A stretch of DNA of 64,000 nt from Flavisolibacter longurius (GCA_014163555.1 JACJGO010000008.1:1-64000); one strand, 5' to 3'; shown: positions 25,302-34,990, counted from the stretch's first letter. Notes: generated by a model not told the origin, from the sequence alone. Program-made: numbers and translations.

Positions 25302-25520
25302 TCACAAACTCTCCGTTCCAGGCACCGTGCCGCGATCATCTTTTTCATTCAAAGGGTTTTTATCACTGCGCTGGTGCTCCTGTGCACTGCGTTCGTTAAA
25401 GGCGCCTTGATTACTGCCATGCACATGGCCTTCACTGTCCATGCCCTCTACGGTTTTAATACCCATGTCCCTGTGTTTGCCGGCTTCTTCCCCTTCATTC
25501 CATTTTTTATTCTTGTCCAT
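25302..25520 (-). CDS. Small highly hydrophilic protein, unknown
   Basis: Product of 72 aa from the ATG at 25520 (MDKNKKWNEGEEAGKHRDMG). It is almost free of hydrophobic residues, rich in Glu, Lys, Asn, Gly and His, and probably disordered; such small stress-type proteins are common in soil Bacteroidota. The frame ends in a stop at 25302 and has protein-like composition, but no family is recognised and a chance frame cannot be excluded. Confidence 0.5.
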   Translation of the reverse strand: MDKNKKWNEGEEAGKHRDMGIKTVEGMDSEGHVHGSNQGAFNERSAQEHQRSDKNPLNEKDDRGTVPGTESL

Positions 25521-25628
25521 AAAAATCCGTTTGTAATGGTAGCACAAAATTGTTGCCGCAAATAAGCACTGATAAAAACAAAGGCCGGTACCAGTACCAA
25601 CCTTTGCATTGAATGACGATAGAATAAA

Positions 25629-27515
25629 TTAAAACACCCTGCCTTTTTGCAGATCGCCGCCGGCTTCTACCACCGATGCTGAGGAAACCGAAATAGTCGA
25701 TTTGATGAAATCTTTTTCATCGGCCTTATAAATATTGGGCACGTATTTCTGCGGGTTGCGATCGATATACGGAAACCAGGTACTGTGCACCTGAATCATG
25801 ATGCGGTGGCCCTTTTTAAACGTGTGTAATACATCCTGCAGCGGCACCGTTACTTCGGCTTGCTGGCTGGGTGTAAAGGCTTCGGGCTTTTCAAACGAAT
25901 TGCGGAAGCGACCACGAAAGGTTTCATGCCGAACCAGTTGCTGGTAACTGCCCATGGTAATGTTTTTCGGATTGTGTGCATACTCCTCGTGGGTCTGCGG
26001 ATGTACATCAATCAGCTTCACGATAAAATCAGCATCGGTACCGGTCATCGCTACTTTCAGTTTGGCCCTGATTTCCCCGGCAATGGTAACGTCTTCATTT
26101 AACGTATCCGTTTCAAAGGTTAGCACATCCGGACGGCGGGAGGCATATCGCTGGTCATCGCTCATAAAGCGGCGCGGTGTAAAGGTCAGCCCTTCCACTT
26201 CAGAGGTATACGGTACCGGTTTCATCGGATCGCTGACATAGCTGAACGATTTTGCTTCGGGCATGGGTTGATTGATGGAGAGCTTACCGTTCTCGCCAAA
26301 ATAAAAGCGAAGCGTTGGTGCATCTTTCGGCGGCCAGGTATCAAACTGCTGCCATTTTTTTGATCCGGTGTTAAACATGTAGGCTTCGGGCAGTTTATTG
26401 CTGCCTTCGTCTTTCAGGTAATAGGCAAAAAACGGCGCTTCTATTTCCCGCAGGTAGAAGGTGGAAATGCTGTCACCAAAATAAATATGGCCGTGAGTGC
26501 TTTTCGCTTTTTCACCGGCCCAGTCGCCATGTGCCCACGGACCCATCACGATAGTGTTTTTAGCAGCGGGTGTGCTCTTCTCAATGCGTTTGTAAATGTT
26601 GAGCGGTCCATACAGATCTTCGGCATCAAACCATCCGCCAACGGTCATCACGGCCGGCTTTACATTCACCAGGTGCGGCAAAATATTGCGACGTTGCCAG
26701 AAGGTATCGTAGTTGGGATGTTCAATGATCTGGTTCCAGAAAAAATTATCGTGGTGAAAATTTTTAGTGATGTTTTTCAGTGGACCCTGTCGCAGGTAAA
26801 AATCATAGGCATCTTTTACCGGATTGCTGTACAGGCGCATCAGTTCCGGTGCAAACCAGTCTTCTTTTGTTCGTTCTTTTTTCTGGTAACCAAATACGGC
26901 AAAGGCCGGGGTATAGCTTTGCAGGTAAGTACCCATGTGGTGAAAATCATCAAAGAAAAAATCAGCGATGGGTGCCTGCGGCGATACGGCTTTCAGTGCC
27001 GGGTGTGCATCCGGTAAGGACGCGGCAGAGTAATAGCCAGGGTAAGAGATACCATAGATGCCCACCCTTCCGTTGTTGGACTGAAGATTTTTGATCATCC
27101 AGTCGATGCTGTCCCAAGTATCGGAGCTTTCATCAATGGCTTTTTTGTTTTTGATATCGTTGCCCGGGATGTTCGGTGTCATGTTGTTGTACTGGCCATC
27201 GCTCATATAACGGCCACGCACATCCTGAAATGCCAGGATGTACCCGGAGCGAACCAGGTATTTCGACGGATGTCCGTAGGTTTTAAAATCACCGTAACTG
27301 CTGGCATTGTAAGGGGTGCGGTTCAGCAGGATGGGGTATTTTTTGCTTTTGTCTTTGGGGATATAGACCAGGGTAAAGAGTTCGGCGCCATCCCGCATTG
27401 GGATGTGGTATTCTACCTTGTCGTAGTGCTCACGCATGTAGAGCGAATCCTCATTTTGTGCGAATGCATTTACCGAGAAAAAGAAGAGAAAAAGGGTAAA
27501 CAGTCTTGGATGCAT
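25629..27515 (-). CDS. CocE/NonD-family alpha/beta hydrolase, secreted
   Basis: Product of 628 aa with signal peptide MHPRLFTLFLFFFSVNAFAQ. It belongs to the X-Pro dipeptidyl-peptidase (S15)/CocE group, which includes alpha-amino-acid ester hydrolases and glutaryl-7-ACA acylases. Seen directly: the N-terminal VEYHIPMRDGAELFTLVYIP, the oxyanion region ILLNRTPYNAS, FQDVRGRYMSDG, and the nucleophile elbow GRVGIYGISYPGYYSA with Ser in G-x-S-Y-x-G near residue 178. The C-terminal jelly-roll domain (from about residue 400) ends with KGHRIMIQVHSTWFPYIDRN, characteristic of the family. Probably periplasmic and acts on amino-acid esters or short peptides. It is divergent from the gamma-glutamyltransferase gene, another peptide-linked hydrolase. 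Confidence 0.9.
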   Translation of the reverse strand: MHPRLFTLFLFFFSVNAFAQNEDSLYMREHYDKVEYHIPMRDGAELFTLVYIPKDKSKKYPILLNRTPYNASSYGDFKTYGHPSKYLVRSGYILAFQDVRGRYMSDGQYNNMTPNIPGNDIKNKKAIDESSDTWDSIDWMIKNLQSNNGRVGIYGISYPGYYSAASLPDAHPALKAVSPQAPIADFFFDDFHHMGTYLQSYTPAFAVFGYQKKERTKEDWFAPELMRLYSNPVKDAYDFYLRQGPLKNITKNFHHDNFFWNQIIEHPNYDTFWQRRNILPHLVNVKPAVMTVGGWFDAEDLYGPLNIYKRIEKSTPAAKNTIVMGPWAHGDWAGEKAKSTHGHIYFGDSISTFYLREIEAPFFAYYLKDEGSNKLPEAYMFNTGSKKWQQFDTWPPKDAPTLRFYFGENGKLSINQPMPEAKSFSYVSDPMKPVPYTSEVEGLTFTPRRFMSDDQRYASRRPDVLTFETDTLNEDVTIAGEIRAKLKVAMTGTDADFIVKLIDVHPQTHEEYAHNPKNITMGSYQQLVRHETFRGRFRNSFEKPEAFTPSQQAEVTVPLQDVLHTFKKGHRIMIQVHSTWFPYIDRNPQKYVPNIYKADEKDFIKSTISVSSASVVEAGGDLQKGRVF

Positions 27516-27627
27516 AGTGTTTGTTTAAGAGATTCCCGAAAGTTAATCATTCCTCCAATAAACCAAACAGGCAAAGGCCGGCGACAGCCGGTTGCAGCTT
27601 ATCTTTAAGAACTCAATCCGCAGATGC

Positions 27628-29508
27628 ATGAAACGATTTCTTAGTGTAATTCTTCTGGCTGTCTTTTTCTTTCCGGCCATCTCGCAGCAAACCCAGAAAC
27701 CACCCCTCCATGGTAAAAACTGGATGGCCATTACCGGTAAGCCCCTGGCCGCTACCGCTGGTTCCATCATTTTCCAAAAGGGAGGCAATGCCGTTGATGC
27801 TGCCTGTGCTATGCTTGCCGCTACCTGCACCATGTGGGATGTGCTGAGCTGGGGTGGAGAAACGCAGGCGCTGATCTATAATCCCAAAACAAAAAAAGTT
27901 ATTGCCATCAATGCAATGGGGTTTGCACCCACCGGGGCTACACCGGAGTTTTTCAGGAGCAAGGGCTACAACTTTCCGCCGGAATACGGTCCGCTGGCCG
28001 CTACTACACCGGGCACGCCGGGTGGTCTGTTGTACATGCTGGCCAACTACGGCACCATGACGCTGGAACAAGTGCTGGCACCGGCCATGCAACTGGCAGC
28101 CGGCTATCCCATCGATGCGCAAACGGCCAACAGCATCGAAAGGGGCAAGGCCCGCATCAAAGAATGGCCTTACAGCAAAAAAGTTTTTTTACCGCACTTG
28201 GGCGAAAAGCGGGAAGCACCGGAGGGCGGCGAAATCTTTATACAAAAAGACTTGCTGCAAACCCTTACCAAACTGGTGGAAGCAGAAAAAGCAGCAAAGA
28301 AAAAAGGGGCTTCGCGAAAGGCAGCGATTATGGCGGCCTACGACCGCTTTTACAAGGGAGATATTGCCAAAGAATTTGTACGTGGGGCACAGGAACAGGG
28401 CGGATTGATCACAATGGAGGATCTGGCCAAATGGAAACCGCTGGAAGAAGAACCGCTGAAAGTTTCGTACAAAGGCATTGATGTATACAAGCTACAGCAA
28501 TGGACGCAAGGCCCTGCGTTGTTACAGGCGCTGAACATCCTTGAGAATTTTGACCTGAAGGGCATGGGTTATAACAGTGCCAAATACATTCACACGGTTT
28601 ACCAGGCGATGAACCTGGCCTTTGCCGACCGTGATTTTTATTATGGCGACTCCTACTTTCCGCCGCAAGAACCGGTGAAAGGTTTGCTGAGTAAAGAATA
28701 TGCAAAGCAACGGGCCTCCCTGATTCAGTTCAACAAAAACGATCCCACTATTGGCCCCGGTGATCCGTATCCGTTTGAAGGAAAGAAAAATCCTTACGTG
28801 TCATTGCTGAAAAACCGCGGTTACCAAATGGATACCAGCGGACGGAATTTTGCGCCGGCGCATGATGTGCGCAACAGCCTGGGTAAGGTTGATTACGAAG
28901 AAAAACTATGGGCCGGAACAACAACAGTGGAAGCGGCCGACAAAGAAGGTTGGGTGGTTTCCATTACACCCAGCGGGGGCTGGATACCGGCCACCATTGC
29001 CGGAAACACTGGCGTGGGCATGAGCCAGCGCATGCAAAGTTTTGTACTCGACTCCATGCTCAATCCTTTCAACGTAGTGGCGCCTGGAAAACGTCCCCGT
29101 GTTACGTTAACACCGTCGATGGCGTTGAAAGACGGCAAGCCTTATTTGTCGTTTGCGGTGCAGGGCGGCGATACACAGGATCAAAACCTGTTGCAGTTCT
29201 TTTTGAATATGGTGGAATTTGGCATGACGGTGCAACAGGCCGCTGAAGCCGCCAATATCAATTCCAACCAGCTATGGCTTTCCCTGGGCGGTACCAAAAC
29301 ATCGGACCGGCAACCCAGGCCCGGCAATATTTTACTGAGCAGCAAAACGCCAGAAGCCGTACGCAACGAATTAAAGCAAATGGGTTACACACTCAGTTTT
29401 GATGACCGTACCAGTGGTCCTATCAACGCCATCTTTTTCGACTGGAAACACGGCAGCTTGTGGGGTGGCTCCAGCAACCATGGTGAAGATTATGGAATAG
29501 GATGGTAG
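27628..29508 (+). CDS. Gamma-glutamyltransferase family protein
   Basis: Product of 626 aa from the ATG at 27628, which begins a signal peptide (MKRFLSVILLAVFFFPAISQ). GGT-type enzymes are N-terminal nucleophile hydrolases that cleave themselves before a Thr and then transfer or hydrolyse gamma-glutamyl groups, for example from glutathione. Seen directly: GSIIFQKGGNAVDAACAMLA, ATTPGTPGGLLYMLANYG, the autocleavage site WAGTTTVEAADKEGWVVSIT (nucleophile Thr near residue 430), PRVTLTPSMALKDGKPYLSF and the small-subunit end WGGSSNHGEDYGIGW. It is longer than E. coli Ggt (580 aa) and belongs to a divergent Bacteroidota branch, so gamma-glutamyl specificity is not certain. Confidence 0.9.
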   Translation: MKRFLSVILLAVFFFPAISQQTQKPPLHGKNWMAITGKPLAATAGSIIFQKGGNAVDAACAMLAATCTMWDVLSWGGETQALIYNPKTKKVIAINAMGFAPTGATPEFFRSKGYNFPPEYGPLAATTPGTPGGLLYMLANYGTMTLEQVLAPAMQLAAGYPIDAQTANSIERGKARIKEWPYSKKVFLPHLGEKREAPEGGEIFIQKDLLQTLTKLVEAEKAAKKKGASRKAAIMAAYDRFYKGDIAKEFVRGAQEQGGLITMEDLAKWKPLEEEPLKVSYKGIDVYKLQQWTQGPALLQALNILENFDLKGMGYNSAKYIHTVYQAMNLAFADRDFYYGDSYFPPQEPVKGLLSKEYAKQRASLIQFNKNDPTIGPGDPYPFEGKKNPYVSLLKNRGYQMDTSGRNFAPAHDVRNSLGKVDYEEKLWAGTTTVEAADKEGWVVSITPSGGWIPATIAGNTGVGMSQRMQSFVLDSMLNPFNVVAPGKRPRVTLTPSMALKDGKPYLSFAVQGGDTQDQNLLQFFLNMVEFGMTVQQAAEAANINSNQLWLSLGGTKTSDRQPRPGNILLSSKTPEAVRNELKQMGYTLSFDDRTSGPINAIFFDWKHGSLWGGSSNHGEDYGIGW

Positions 29509-29572
29509 GAGAGAAGCGAGTGGGGAGTAGCGAGTGGAAAGTAGCCGTTAGGTTGAAATAGTTCTTACAAGG

Positions 29573-29607
29573 AAAAACCCTCCTGGAGTTTAAGGAGGGT
29601 TTTTTTA
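29573..29607 (+). terminator. Intrinsic terminator
   Basis: Stem AACCCTCCT with AGGAGGGTT, an 8-base loop, A-tract before and T-tract after. It ends the gamma-glutamyltransferase gene and could also act on the convergent phosphodiesterase gene. Confidence 0.88.
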
Positions 29608-29647
29608 CAAAAGATAGTTGCAATAAGTGGCTACTTGCTACTGACAA

Positions 29648-30964
29648 CTAACTACTTGCTTTTTCCGCTACCTGTTTTCTGCGCATTTTGTAACCCTCTG
29701 TGTAATACCAGTATGCTACCACGGGTGCTGCGTTCGTGACCAAACCGTCAAACTCTCCCTCACCCAGGTAGGCTTCAACCATGAATGTTCTGTCTAACGA
29801 CCATACATAGGCTTTTTTCCCGGCCGCATGCACTTTGTCAACTTCTTCTGTCTGAAAGCCGCCCGTGTACTGCGGCGCCCACACCTGGGCGTTCATATCC
29901 AAAGCTGTGTTCCAGTCCAATTCGCAAATTGTGGGCACAGACTTGTAATCTTCCAGCCGGCGCAAACAATTGTACATGTACTCATCCGGCACTCCAATGT
30001 AGATGGTAAGTTTGCGGTCAAGGGCTTTTGCTTTTTCGTGATACGCTTCTTGCAGACTGCGCACCTGTTCCAGGTCACATTCTTTTTTCATATCCAGCCA
30101 TACAATCTCCAGCGGTGTCTGGTACAGCACCGTATCCAGCATTTCTTCCAGGGTAGGTATCTCTCCTTTGTTGCGCAGATCCAGGGTCTTTAGCTCTTTC
30201 AGGGTTCGCTTGTGTAGCATGCCGCCAAAGAACATATCCTGCACGGTATGAATGGAAAGAAAGCTATCGTGAAAGATCACCGGTACATTGTCCTTTGTTA
30301 TCCGCACATCGATCTCAATGCCATTGGCGCCAAGTTGTGCTGCCAGTTTCACCATGCCGGTTGTGTTTTCAGAGATGGATAAAAAATCTACGTTCCGCGA
30401 TCCGCCCCGATGGGCAATGATGTCCAGCGGCGGCACATCGGGCAATGGGTGCTGTAGCGCCAGAAACAGCGGTTGCTCCGGCTTTTCATTTCCTTTTCCG
30501 TACCAACCCTGCAGGCAAAGCGGTTTGATGTCCCTGTCCGTGTCAAAAATTTCGGCAGCATTTGCTACCAGCCACACCAGCCCGGTGCCGGGTTCGGAAG
30601 CCCTGCGCCAATGACCTTGCAACAGGAGGCTGTCTCGCTGTCTTTTTCCTTTGCATAAAATGTAGGAACCATCTTTTTCGCAGAAAATAGAAAGATGAAA
30701 AACCTGTTCTTCTTTTTCTACAGTATAACTGTATTTGAGCACGGCAGTTTTACCAAACTGTTCGCTGCCTTCGGCCAGGGTATATACGCCCTGTAAGGAT
30801 GCTGCATGGCTTGCTGTCAGGGGTTCAGCATCGGGATGCTCAAAGCGCATCCACCGCCGGCGGGGGGTTGGAATCCGGCGGGTACGATACGCTACATAGC
30901 CAACAAAACCTGCTACAAGAAGAAGCGGTACCCACAGCGGTGCATATTTCCGGAGGCTGTTCAT
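29648..30964 (-). CDS. Membrane-anchored glycerophosphodiester phosphodiesterase-like protein
   Basis: Product of 438 aa. An N-terminal TM segment (YAPLWVPLLLVAGFVGYVAY) is followed by a domain of about 160 residues that I do not recognise, then by the GDPD TIM barrel. GDPD motifs visible: DIIAHRGGSRNVDF (catalytic His-Arg), SENTTGMVKLAAQLGANGIE, IDVRITKDNVPVIFHDSFLS (metal-binding E-x-D and catalytic H-D), IPTLEEMLD and VWLDMKKE. These enzymes split glycerophosphodiesters into glycerol 3-phosphate and an alcohol. Unlike standard family members, a beta-rich N-terminal domain precedes the barrel. The catalytic residues appear intact. Confidence 0.88.
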   Translation of the reverse strand: MNSLRKYAPLWVPLLLVAGFVGYVAYRTRRIPTPRRRWMRFEHPDAEPLTASHAASLQGVYTLAEGSEQFGKTAVLKYSYTVEKEEQVFHLSIFCEKDGSYILCKGKRQRDSLLLQGHWRRASEPGTGLVWLVANAAEIFDTDRDIKPLCLQGWYGKGNEKPEQPLFLALQHPLPDVPPLDIIAHRGGSRNVDFLSISENTTGMVKLAAQLGANGIEIDVRITKDNVPVIFHDSFLSIHTVQDMFFGGMLHKRTLKELKTLDLRNKGEIPTLEEMLDTVLYQTPLEIVWLDMKKECDLEQVRSLQEAYHEKAKALDRKLTIYIGVPDEYMYNCLRRLEDYKSVPTICELDWNTALDMNAQVWAPQYTGGFQTEEVDKVHAAGKKAYVWSLDRTFMVEAYLGEGEFDGLVTNAAPVVAYWYYTEGYKMRRKQVAEKASS

Positions 30965-31113
30965 ACAAATTTTTTATAGGGGTTGTGCAAGAAACAGACC
31001 GCGGCCACTATTTGCATTCGTATGGAAGCACCTGGAAATAGAAAGGGGTCTTCGTGCGGCTTTTGTTTTGAATAGCTAAAGCGAAACGGCGTATAATTTG
31101 TTGAACAGAAAAT

Positions 31114-31680
31114 ATGGAAGAGGTGCTTGAAAAAATACGGGACTTTGCCGATACAGCCCATGGTACGCAGTTGCGGAAGTATTCTCCTGACCGCTATATT
31201 GTTCACCCGGTAAGAGTGATGAAAATGTGCAGGCGGCATACCAACGATCTTTCGGTACTGGCAGCAGCCTTGCTTCACGATGTACTGGAAGATACGCCAG
31301 TTACCAAATCGGATCTGCACCAGTTTTTGCTGGGGCAGATGGATGTGGAAACCGCGGGTAAAACGGTCCGGTTGGTGGTAGAGCTTACAGACATTTATAC
31401 GAAAGCTGTGTATCCCCGCTGGAACCGGCGAAAGCGCAAGCTGAAAGAAGCCGAACGCATCCAAAAAACAAGCGGCGAATCGCAAACGGTGAAGTATGCT
31501 GATATCATTGATAACTGCAGGGAGATTGTAACACAGGACCCGGATTTTGCCCAAGTCTTTCTTCGGGAATGCAAAAGTTTGTTGCGGGTAATGCCAAAAG
31601 GAAATGAATCGCTCTACCGCGAAGCTGTGGAAACTGTGAACACAGGCTTGCAACAAGTGCGGACGGCAACGAGAGAATAA
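31114..31680 (+). CDS. HD-domain hydrolase, SpoT/MESH1-like
   Basis: Product of 188 aa. It is a stand-alone HD domain like that of SpoT and MESH1, which hydrolyse (p)ppGpp: ADTAHGTQLRKYSPDRYIVH (H-x-x-Q-x-R/K...Y-x-x-H-P), LAAALLHDVLEDTP (the HD pair with E-D) and VKYADIIDNCREI (K-x-A-D-x-x-x-N). All metal and phosphate ligands of the family appear present. Whether it cleaves (p)ppGpp, NADPH or another nucleotide is not shown. The C-terminal 60 residues are helical. Single gene, divergent from the phosphodiesterase gene. Confidence 0.85.
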   Translation: MEEVLEKIRDFADTAHGTQLRKYSPDRYIVHPVRVMKMCRRHTNDLSVLAAALLHDVLEDTPVTKSDLHQFLLGQMDVETAGKTVRLVVELTDIYTKAVYPRWNRRKRKLKEAERIQKTSGESQTVKYADIIDNCREIVTQDPDFAQVFLRECKSLLRVMPKGNESLYREAVETVNTGLQQVRTATRE

Positions 31681-31717
31681 GCCAATCGTAGGGGTATAGC
31701 ATTTAGGTTAACGCTAC

Positions 31718-32365
31718 TTAATCACTGTTTTTTGCCTGGGTGAGAGCCCGTTCAAATTGTGTGACAAATTTCTCAAACTCCAGCCAGGCGGTACCGCCGG
31801 CTTCTTTTGATTTTTCGTATTCAGCCGCGTATTTCTCTTTAACGTCTTCCAACTCTTTCGTTACGTCAGGATTGCCTGCCTGCCGGGAAGCGGCTATTGT
31901 TTTATCCAACTCCTGCTGCAGAAGGATATAATTGCTTTCGCTGCTCCTGTTTTCACGAATGGTTTGCATGATTTGCTCAATGGGTAAGGGTGATGCTGAC
32001 ATGGAGTGACTTGCTTGTTTATTTGTGAATGATGGTATCACCAATTCTATTGCTGCTTTGTTGATACAATAACGTACACCTGTAGGTGTGAATTTATTCG
32101 GAAAAAGGTGTCCGAGATGCTGACCGCATTGCCGGCAAACCACCTGTGTTCTTTCCCTTCCGTAAGTACTGAGTTGATTGAACCGAATACCCTCCTGCAG
32201 GTGCTGCCAGAAGGAAGGAAACCCGCAGCCGGCATCGAACTTTTTTGCCGCTTCAAACAAGGGGTGGCCACAGGCTGCACATACATACTGACCTGTGGCG
32301 TCCTCTGTATCCGTAAAATTGAAATGCTTTTCCTTCAAGGATAAAATAACCGTTTGCGGCTGCAA
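31718..32365 (-). CDS. msrB: Methionine-R-sulfoxide reductase (MsrB) fused to a helical tail
   Basis: Product of 215 aa. Residues 1-115 are MsrB, which reduces methionine-R-sulfoxide: two zinc CxxC motifs (YVCAACGHPLF and VVCRQCGQHLGHLF), FDAGCGFPSFWQHL and the catalytic Cys100 in PTGVRYCINKAAIEL. Residues 122-215, starting MSASPLPIEQIM, form a charged helical region unlike MsrB. Two oddities: no in-frame ATG exists before the MsrB domain (the best start is TTG at 32365, with a stop codon two codons upstream), and the tail begins with its own Met. It may be a true fusion, or two genes joined by loss of a stop. The domain itself looks catalytically complete. Confidence 0.82.
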   Translation of the reverse strand: MQPQTVILSLKEKHFNFTDTEDATGQYVCAACGHPLFEAAKKFDAGCGFPSFWQHLQEGIRFNQLSTYGRERTQVVCRQCGQHLGHLFPNKFTPTGVRYCINKAAIELVIPSFTNKQASHSMSASPLPIEQIMQTIRENRSSESNYILLQQELDKTIAASRQAGNPDVTKELEDVKEKYAAEYEKSKEAGGTAWLEFEKFVTQFERALTQAKNSD

Positions 32366-32642
32366 TCGTTACAGGAGATATCAGGCTTCTTTCCAGATAG
32401 ACGTGGAATGACGACGAATAGAATAATTGGCACTTGCTGCCACCTGACCGGGTCTTTCCGAACGCACCAAAACAGGACGACTCATTACCTTTCTTCTTCT
32501 TCTTTCTGCACCGTTTTCTTTTCTGTTTTCCATATTACAATCTGTTTCCAAACTGTAAAAACAAAATAGTGCCAAAAATGAAAACCGGCTGTCCCTGTGG
32601 AAAAGAGCTTCGCTACAAAAGCCTACTGCATAACAGCCAGAC

Positions 32643-32966
32643 CTACTTGCATTCTTTGGCCATGGCCGCCACTTCCGTGGTGTCACTCAGGTAGGTGATA
32701 AGGGCTGCGCTGTCGGCCCCGGGATATTTTTTCTGCACCTGGCCAAGCACACATTTGCAAAGGGCATAGGCTTGTGCGTCGCCAAGATTTTCTTTGGCAT
32801 TGTCAACACATTCGGCCAGTATCTCCAATTCGCTTTCTTTTGAAAAGGAAGTCGTTACCTCACCGGGTGCTGCCGGCGTGGCTGCTTTTTCGGAGGCGGT
32901 ATCGGCGGCTTCGTTGCTGCATGAAAAGCAAAAGATGTAAGCAACAAGAAAAAATCGTTTGAACAT
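32643..32966 (-). CDS. Small putative lipoprotein
   Basis: Product of 107 aa from the ATG at 32966. The N-terminus MFKRFFLVAYIFCFSCSNEA has a lipobox-like F-S-C (Cys16), so it is probably an outer-membrane lipoprotein. After an Ala/Thr/Pro linker the mature part is helical with three further Cys (ILAECVDNAKENL, ALCKCVLGQVQKKYP) and a final CK. No family recognised; the paired Cys suggest disulfides. Confidence 0.68.
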   Translation of the reverse strand: MFKRFFLVAYIFCFSCSNEAADTASEKAATPAAPGEVTTSFSKESELEILAECVDNAKENLGDAQAYALCKCVLGQVQKKYPGADSAALITYLSDTTEVAAMAKECK

Positions 32967-33157
32967 AACAGAAGAGTTTAGTGTGTGTAAACATCGCTGC
33001 AAAAGCAATACCACCGGCAGAACGGAAGGTGGTTAGCAGCAGTTTATTACGGCATTGTTTCGCCTTCATTCTTCGTTAGAGGCTTACGTAAAGTTTGGAA
33101 CGATTATGTCCTTGAATGCTGATTCGTATTAAAGAAGGACTCTTTTTTTGAAAGTTC

Positions 33158-34795
33158 TTAAGGAGTTTGCTGAAAGTCTTCCGGGCGAAAGGTGGGGAAG
33201 CTGCGGTAAACGTACATGGATGATTTTGCCTTGATAGAAAACTCTCCTTTTTCTTCCTGGAGCACAATCTCTGCAAAGCCCTCATCACTATATCGCTTTC
33301 CGTTGTCTTTTTCATTCAGGCGTGTGTACACAAGGTTGCTGCCGGGTGTACTGGTTTGCTGTTCAATGTTGGTAATCAAAAGATCATGCAGGAGATAAGG
33401 CTGCTGCGGCGATACGTTTTTAAAAAAATCTGGTATGGTCCATACTGCTGCCTCGTTCTGAACCTGGCCAATAAGAGGAATATCGGTTGAACCTGTTTGA
33501 ATGGCGAGCGAAGCTGGTGTATCCATCTTTACCCATTCTTTGCCAAACAGGAAATTGAACCGCCCGAAATCGGGCTGAAACCGGCAGCGATATTCTTCTC
33601 CGCGTCGTATAAACACCGATACAATCCGGGAGTTTTTATTCACCAGCAGGTTGTCGCTGCCAAAATAAAAAAGAAGTGCATCAGAGCCTGTTTGGTTACG
33701 TACCGTGAGGGTGCTGTTGCCATCGTTAGCCGGTAGTTTGGTAAGACCCGGCAGGGGTGTGGCACCGGTTTCCAGTAGCATAGATGTACCAACGTTTTCC
33801 TGCTTTGTCGACAAATAAAGAAACCCTTTGAGATTGCGTTCATTCACACTGCTGTTTAACTGGTCGGAAGGGGATGCCGATGTTACCGCTTCCATGTATT
33901 TATCTTCCGGTTGTTCCGGATGTTGCCCTTTTTTCCCGGTAAGGTAGACCAGCAAAAAAGCCACGGCCAGCAACAGCGCCGCGCCGCCGCCAATATACAA
34001 GGCCCAGGGCCGGCTTGCTGTTTCCGCTGCCTCTTTTTTTGCAGGTAGCGGGGAGCGAAAACTGGCTGAATATTCCTGGAGATCTTGCTTTGCTGCCGGC
34101 TCCATTTTCAGGCTATACACGCAGCGACAAAAAGCTTTCAGATATTCAGTAGAGGCATCCAGCCGGAAACGTTTCAAGATCTGCAGCAGCGTGTTTATCA
34201 TGTCATTCCGTTGGGCTGCACAGGCATCGGGCAGGCTGTTCATCAATGCGATCCAGTCACCGGAAAACACAAAACCCAGTTGCTCCTCGTTTACTACAAA
34301 TTGTTCCCAGCTAAGCAAAGCCAACGAGCGGGTATGCTGTTGCAGGTATTCGTTGATGGATGCAAAGGCAAATGCTTCGTATTGGGGTAATATGAAAGAA
34401 GTATAATCGAGCAGCTTTCGCAGCGTTGGATACACTTCTTTTTCCTGGCAGATGGTAGCAGAAGCCTTTTGAAAAGCAACGGCGAATGGCCCGGAAATGA
34501 ATTGCACAAAGGAGGGATTATAGCGGAGAAAAGAAGCTTTTTCCATCGCGGCTTCATCAAACCGGCCTTCCTCCAAAAACTGCAACAGGCCTTCCTGCTC
34601 CTGGATCGTTTTATGAAACTGCCAGGTACTTGCATTTACATTGCGAAGGGCAGTTTCCAGTTCTTCGTTTAGCGTCGTATGGCCCGCAAGCTTTTGTTTC
34701 GCCTGGAGAAATATGTCTTCTGAAAAGTTTGCACTTTCCGCTGCGCTTAACGAAAGCAGGGTGATAGGTGAGCGATAGGCAGTTAGGTTGTTCAC
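33158..34795 (-). CDS. Unrecognised single-pass membrane protein (545 aa)
   Basis: No family recognised. Residues 1-262 are helical and hydrophilic with no signal peptide. One clear TM segment follows at about 265-287 (ALYIGGGAALLLAVAFLLVY, then LTGKKG), giving N-in/C-out topology. Residues 290-545 are beta-rich (DALLFYFGSDNLLVNKNSRI, RRGEEYRCRFQPDFGRFNFL) and should lie in the periplasm. The layout, a cytoplasmic helical module joined by one TM helix to a periplasmic beta domain, resembles signalling or anti-sigma proteins, but no zinc motif or DNA-binding partner is nearby. Neighbours give no clue. Confidence 0.7.
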   Translation of the reverse strand: MNNLTAYRSPITLLSLSAAESANFSEDIFLQAKQKLAGHTTLNEELETALRNVNASTWQFHKTIQEQEGLLQFLEEGRFDEAAMEKASFLRYNPSFVQFISGPFAVAFQKASATICQEKEVYPTLRKLLDYTSFILPQYEAFAFASINEYLQQHTRSLALLSWEQFVVNEEQLGFVFSGDWIALMNSLPDACAAQRNDMINTLLQILKRFRLDASTEYLKAFCRCVYSLKMEPAAKQDLQEYSASFRSPLPAKKEAAETASRPWALYIGGGAALLLAVAFLLVYLTGKKGQHPEQPEDKYMEAVTSASPSDQLNSSVNERNLKGFLYLSTKQENVGTSMLLETGATPLPGLTKLPANDGNSTLTVRNQTGSDALLFYFGSDNLLVNKNSRIVSVFIRRGEEYRCRFQPDFGRFNFLFGKEWVKMDTPASLAIQTGSTDIPLIGQVQNEAAVWTIPDFFKNVSPQQPYLLHDLLITNIEQQTSTPGSNLVYTRLNEKDNGKRYSDEGFAEIVLQEEKGEFSIKAKSSMYVYRSFPTFRPEDFQQTP

Positions 34796-34990
34796 AACAA
34801 GTTGTTTGGTTGGTGATGACGGCTGAAAAACAGTCGGCTACAAATAAAGAAAAAATTGTTGAAAGTATAGCCCCGCAAGCCTTCGGGGCTGATTTCACCT
34901 TTTCTCCCGCTATTGATAACAACGCAAAGGACACCATGTTTCGTTTGCGGAATACTGAAGATATATTTGCCAAAACCTCCCTTAAAACGG

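Noticed and set aside
31022-31078. Short frame with Cys residues upstream of the HD hydrolase gene, considered as a leader peptide
   Set aside because: No terminator or complementary block follows it, unlike the asd leader.
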